Part shown: positions 53,578 to 57,501 of the stretch, in pieces
Numbering within the stretch: position 1 is the stretch's first letter
How the letters are laid out: every line of letters begins with the position of its first letter
From: Hyphomicrobiales bacterium
GTDB lineage: Bacteria > Pseudomonadota > Alphaproteobacteria > Rhizobiales > CAJQND01
Assembly: GCA_028285595.1 (NCBI GenBank)
Contig: JANQOW010000119.1
Location: 1-57,501, forward strand
Direction: 5' to 3'
Length of the DNA: 57,501 nt
Notes under the pieces: generated by a model
Told to the model about the DNA's origin: nothing
What the model saw: the letters and a program-made list of their open reading frames with translations, nothing else
Database searches by the model: none
Made by a program: the position numbers and the translations under genes

Positions 53578-53580
53578 ACC

Positions 53581-54363
53581 TTACGTGCCTTCGGCGTAGG
53601 GGCAGAACTGGATGTACTCAAGATTGACCCCCAGCGCGCTCAGCGTGATGATCCCGAGGTTGGGGGCTTCCTCAGCGGGCGCGAAATTGTCCCAATCCCA
53701 AGCGGGAACCGGCGCCGGCGCCTGATAGAGAACCGAGCGCATGGTGGCGAACGGGATGCCTTTCGCCGTGCCCGTAATGGGCCGGTGCACATGGCCGATG
53801 AAGAGATACTTCACGTTACCATGGGACGCCGCCAGGTCCAGGAACACCTCGCCGTCATCAAGCCTGTCCATATCCTGCATGGGCAGTCCAAGAGGCATGG
53901 GCGGGTGGTGCATGAACACATAAACCGGCCCAGCGCCCGCCGCGTTCAACTGCTGCTCAAGCCAGGCCAAGCGCTCGGCGCACAGCTCTCCGGCGGGCGT
54001 GCCGATCTTGTGGGTGTCCAGGCAGAGGATCAGGCCTTCAGAGGTCGGCACCGCATATTGGATGAACTCATCCATGCAGCCGTCCGGCAATGGCAGGACC
54101 GACCGCAGGATCTGCCGGTCATCATGATTGCCCACCATGGGGAGCATGGGCACCCGCAGCTCGCCCAGATGTTCAGCCAGAGCGGAATAGTCCTCAACCG
54201 TCTCGCGATTGACCAGATCGCCGGACAGCACACAGTAGGCGCTGTCGGCATGGTGCTGATTGATGAAGGCGATGGCCGCTTTCAAACGCGCGCGCGGGTC
54301 GTGGCCCAGCTCGATGCCGTCAGCCACAAAATGAAGATCAGACAGCCAAATCAGTTTCATCAT
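53581..54363 (-). CDS. Calcineurin-like metallophosphoesterase (CpdA-type)
   Basis: 260 residues, AAGGAG 7 bases before the ATG at 54363. All five metal-site blocks are seen: D9-L-H11, GDLVNRE (D49), GNHDD (N79, H80), FMHHPPMP and GHVHRP. The arrangement matches class III cyclic nucleotide phosphodiesterases (CpdA/GpdQ), though other phosphodiesters are possible. It is convergent with the hydrolase and 32 bases after pheT, on the same strand as pheST. Confidence 0.88.
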   Translation of the reverse strand: MMKLIWLSDLHFVADGIELGHDPRARLKAAIAFINQHHADSAYCVLSGDLVNRETVEDYSALAEHLGELRVPMLPMVGNHDDRQILRSVLPLPDGCMDEFIQYAVPTSEGLILCLDTHKIGTPAGELCAERLAWLEQQLNAAGAGPVYVFMHHPPMPLGLPMQDMDRLDDGEVFLDLAASHGNVKYLFIGHVHRPITGTAKGIPFATMRSVLYQAPAPVPAWDWDNFAPAEEAPNLGIITLSALGVNLEYIQFCPYAEGT

Positions 54364-54395
54364 CAGTTGGCTCCTTCAGATATGCGGCCCGCCGG

Positions 54396-56812
54396 TTATC
54401 CCCTGAGCGTACCGCCGGTGGCTTTCTCCACATTGGCCACAACCTTGGCGGCGACCGCATCGATCTCTTCATCGGTCATGGTCTTGTCGCGGGGCTGCAA
54501 AGTGACCTCGATGGCCAGAGACTTCTTGCCCTCGCCCAGCGCCTTGCCGGCCGCCTCGCCCTCAAACAGGTCGAACACCGAGACCCCGGTGATCAGTTGC
54601 TTGTCGGCGCCCTTGGCGGCGCGGACCAGCTTGTCGGCCACCACGTCGCCATCCACCACAAAGGCAAAGTCGCGGGTGACGGCCTGCAGGTCCGAGACCT
54701 CCATCGCGGCCCGCGCCGCGCCGCCTTTGCCTTTCGGCTCAGGGATCTTGTTGAGCACAATCTCAAAGCCCACCAGCGGGCCCTTCACATCAAGGGCGTT
54801 GAGCACCCGCGGGTGCAGCTCGCCGAAATGGGCCATCTGGTTTTGCGGGCCGAGCTGACAGGTGCCCGAACGGCCCGGGTGGAACCATTCCGGAGCGCCG
54901 GCGACCACCTGCAGGCTCTGCATGGGCGCCCCGGCCGCCTGAAGCGCTGCCAGCGCATCGGCCTTGGCGTCAAATGCATCCACAGGCCGTAACGGTCCGC
55001 CCCAGTGGCGCGGGCCCGTCTGGCCCCGGCGCACGCCGGCAGCCCGCACGGTTTCATCTTCCGGCGCATCACCCAGATAGGCCTGACCGATTTCAAACAG
55101 CGCCAGGTCGGCAAAGCCGCGGTCATTGTTGCGGCCCACCGCCGTGATGAGGTTGGGCAGCAAAGACGGCCGCATGTCGGAGAGTTCCGAGGAGATCGGG
55201 TTGGCCAGCTTCACAGCCGCCCCGCCGCCGCCGAACAGCTTGGCTTGATCTTCAGGCAGGAAGGACCAGGTGACTGCCTCGTTGAGGCCGCGTCCGGCAA
55301 GCGTGCGCCGGGCCGCGCTGGTGCGCCGCTGAAGGCGGGTGAGCACCGGGCGGGCCACCGCATTAGGCCGGCTCATGGGCGCGTTGGGCACATTGTCCAG
55401 GCCGACGATGCGGGTGATTTCCTCCACCAGATCCGCTTCGCCCAAAACGTCGGGCCGCCACGGGGGCACCGCACAGACCAGGCCATCGCCGGTCTGCGCG
55501 ACCTTGAAGCCGAGATCTTCCAGAATGCGCTTTTGTTCGGAGAGCTCAACCTTGACCCCGCCCAGGGTTTCAACCCGGTCGGGACGCAGGGTGTAGCTGC
55601 GCGCCGTGTCGGGGATCGCGCCGGCGGTGACCGCTTCCGACGGCTCTCCGCCGCAGAAGTCCATGATCATCTTGGTGGCGATCTCTGCACCATCGGGCGC
55701 AAAGGCCGGGTCCACGCCGCGCTCGAACCGGTAGCGCGCATCGGAGATGATGCCGAGCTTGCGGCCCGTTGTGGCGGTGCGGATGGGGTCGAAATAGGCC
55801 ACTTCCACGAAGACGTTCTTGGTCTCCAGGGTACAGCCGGAGAGCTCGCCGCCCATGATGCCGCCAATGGCGTCGGGGCCATTATCGTCGGCGATCACCG
55901 TCATGGTGTCGTCCAGCTCATACTCCTTGCCGTCCAGCGCCAGCATCTTTTCGCCCGCCCGGGCAAGCCGGGGTTGGATGTCGCCGGCCACTTTGTCCGC
56001 ATCGAACACGTGGACAGGCCGGGCATAGGCGTAGGTGAGGTAGTTGGTGATATCCACCAGCGCGGAGATGGGGCGCAGGCCGATGGCCGTGAGCCGGCGC
56101 TGCAGCCATTCGGGCGACGGGCCGTTCTTCACGCCGCGAATATAGCGCCCGCAGAACAGCGGGCAGGCCTCTTCGGTTCCCGCATCGAAGGTGAGCTTCA
56201 CATCGATGGGCGAGGCGAAGGTGCCGGGCACAGGGGTCGCGTCCAACGGCTTCAGCGTGCCGAGGCCGCGGGCGGCCAGATCGCGCGCCACGCCATAGAC
56301 CCCAAGCGCATCGGGGCGGTTGGGGGTGATGGCGATATCAATCACCGGATCGTTGAGGCCAAGGGCCTCCACCGCCGGGGTGCCGATGGCCCAGTCGCCG
56401 TCCAGCTCGATGATGCCGTCATGCTCATCAGACAGCATCATCTCGCGCTCCGAGCAGAGCATGCCGGCCGATTCCACACCGCGGATGACGCCCACCTGCA
56501 GATCCACCCCGGTGCCGGGGATGTGGGTTCCGGGCGGGGCGAAGATGCCGGTCATGCCGGTGCGCGCATTGGGGGCGCCGCAGACCACCTGGACCAGGCC
56601 GTCCTTGGTTTCCACATCGCACACGCGCAGCCGGTCCGCATCGGGATGCTGGCGGGCTTCCTTGACCTTGGCCACGGAGAACGCGCCGAGGGTTTCAGCC
56701 AAGTTCTCCACACCTTCCACCTCCAGGCCCACATCGTTGAGGGCCGCAGTGATGTCGTCCAACGTGGCGTCGGTGTCCAGATAGTCTTTCAACCAGGAGA
56801 GTGTGAATTTCA

Positions 56813-56813
<1 letters not shown>
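54396..56813 (-). CDS. pheT: Phenylalanine-tRNA ligase beta subunit
   Basis: 805 residues from the ATG at 56813 (MKFTLSWLKDYLDTD), with GGAGGG 8 bases upstream; the start overlaps the pheS stop (TGATG). Domains in order: tRNA-binding OB fold (about 40-150, ARQHPDADRLRVCDVETKDGLVQVVCGAPNARTGM), B3/B4 editing (about 210-390), B5 (about 400-475), catalytic-like core (to about 690), FDX-ACB anticodon-binding end (from about 710, DLQAVTRDFAFVVDGDV). Works as an alpha2-beta2 tetramer with PheS. Confidence 0.96.

Positions 56814-57501
<688 letters not shown>

Overview
The window is a GC-rich chromosomal segment of an alphaproteobacterium, probably of the Hyphomicrobiales/Rhizobiales sort. The class is suggested by DUF992, DUF1194, DUF2007, DUF2853 and DUF3750 proteins, the block polyprenyl synthase / DUF2007 / tRNA1(Val) methyltransferase / SppA, TTAA-N7-TTAA (CtrA-type) boxes, and small mosaic palindromes between genes. 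I cannot name a genus. I see no rRNA, tRNA, CRISPR array, insertion sequence or prophage.

Layout. (a) 1-10.7 kb is accessory DNA: the end of an exported-protein gene, a giant 2,983-residue RTX protein that starts with an AHH-type nuclease domain, and, just upstream of it, an Imm11/DUF1629-like immunity gene. (b) 10.8-14.4 kb is a catabolic operon: FAD dehydrogenase of the tricarballylate-dehydrogenase type, FCD-class GntR regulator and M20 amidohydrolase. A tandem GntR-like operator precedes it. (c) 14.5-25 kb is a signalling block: a small exported Ca-loop protein, a cyclic-nucleotide-binding EAL protein, and a four-gene minus-strand cluster. That cluster encodes an ATP-grasp ligase, a sensor-MFS fusion, a periplasmic ABC-type binding protein without a transporter, and a PAS-GGDEF-EAL protein. 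(d) 25-32 kb is mostly core: DUF992, CAP-domain protein, TPR protein, ispE, polyprenyl diphosphate synthase, DUF2007, tRNA methyltransferase, SppA. (e) 32-45 kb is amino acid and polyamine metabolism: a divergent arginine transaminase / ketoarginine decarboxylase pair (AruH/AruI-like), a complete polyamine-type ABC transporter, a D-threonine aldolase/D-serine dehydratase-type enzyme and kynureninase. Two exported serine proteases are translationally coupled to these operons. (f) 44.9-54.4 kb is envelope and stress functions: DUF3750, cupin, L,D-transpeptidase, ECF sigma with anti-sigma, DsbA-like and thioredoxin-like proteins, LysR, class C beta-lactamase-fold hydrolase, metallophosphoesterase. 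(g) 54.4 kb to the right edge is pheT and the 3' part of pheS.

The two most promising systems are the AHH-RTX toxin with a 5' immunity gene, where toxin domain and immunity gene are adjacent at the opposite end from the usual polymorphic-toxin order, and the ATP-grasp / sensor-MFS / binding protein / c-di-GMP cluster, which looks like a make-export-sense-respond circuit of unknown ligand. Both functional readings are inferences from domain content and gene order.
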